Below are positions 5,711-5,740 of a stretch of DNA of 5,740 bases, piece after piece. This stretch comes from Rhodospirillales bacterium (GTDB taxonomy: Bacteria > Pseudomonadota > Alphaproteobacteria > Acetobacterales > Acetobacteraceae), in contig JAATGE010000237.1 of the NCBI GenBank assembly GCA_015654825.1, forward strand, positions 1 through 5,740, in the 5' to 3' direction. Every line of letters begins with the position of its first letter. Positions within the stretch are counted from its first letter, which is position 1. A program made the translations under genes and the position numbers. Below the pieces are notes generated by a model that was not told the origin of the DNA, ran no database searches, and saw nothing but the letters and a program-made list of their open reading frames with translations.

Positions 5711-5740
5711 CATGAGGAACTGCGGGGGGAACGGCGAAGC

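Overview
The window looks like a chromosomal piece of a GC-rich proteobacterium. Dense GC-ending codons, tightly packed genes and gaps filled with C/G-rich palindromic repeats fit an alphaproteobacterium, perhaps Acetobacteraceae/Rhodospirillales. That placement is inference from style only, because no marker gene is present. The gene content is that of a surface-glycan or glycolipid locus. I see no tRNA, rRNA, CRISPR array, transposase or phage gene.

Layout: positions 2-412 (+) hold the C-terminal part of an SGNH/GDSL-hydrolase-like protein whose start is outside the window. A complex palindromic repeat (413-620) fills the convergent gap to a compact membrane acyltransferase of the acyltransferase-3 family (1442-636, minus strand). 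A divergent gap of about 350 bp (1443-1791) carries an AT-richer stretch, a second, degenerate copy of the repeat (1588-1717) and a possible -35 box. Next comes a co-directional group on the plus strand: a GT2 polyprenyl-phosphate-type glycosyltransferase (1792-2772), a glutamine-dependent asparagine-synthetase-like amidotransferase (2855-4771) and a class I SAM methyltransferase (4776-5573). The last two genes are 4 bp apart. A repeat copy separates the glycosyltransferase from the amidotransferase, and another follows the methyltransferase (5623-5710).

How they may work together (inference): the GT2 enzyme would load a sugar onto a membrane lipid carrier or extend a lipid-linked glycan. The amidotransferase, methyltransferase and acyltransferase would add amide, methyl and acyl groups, and the SGNH-like protein could add or remove an ester. 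Each protein family is clear except the SGNH call, but the sugar, acceptor and final product cannot be read from the sequence.

The most interesting non-coding signal is the repeat family. It occupies every intergenic gap longer than a few bases, abuts or contains the stop codons of two genes, and keeps its base pairing while the stem sequences and lengths change between copies.
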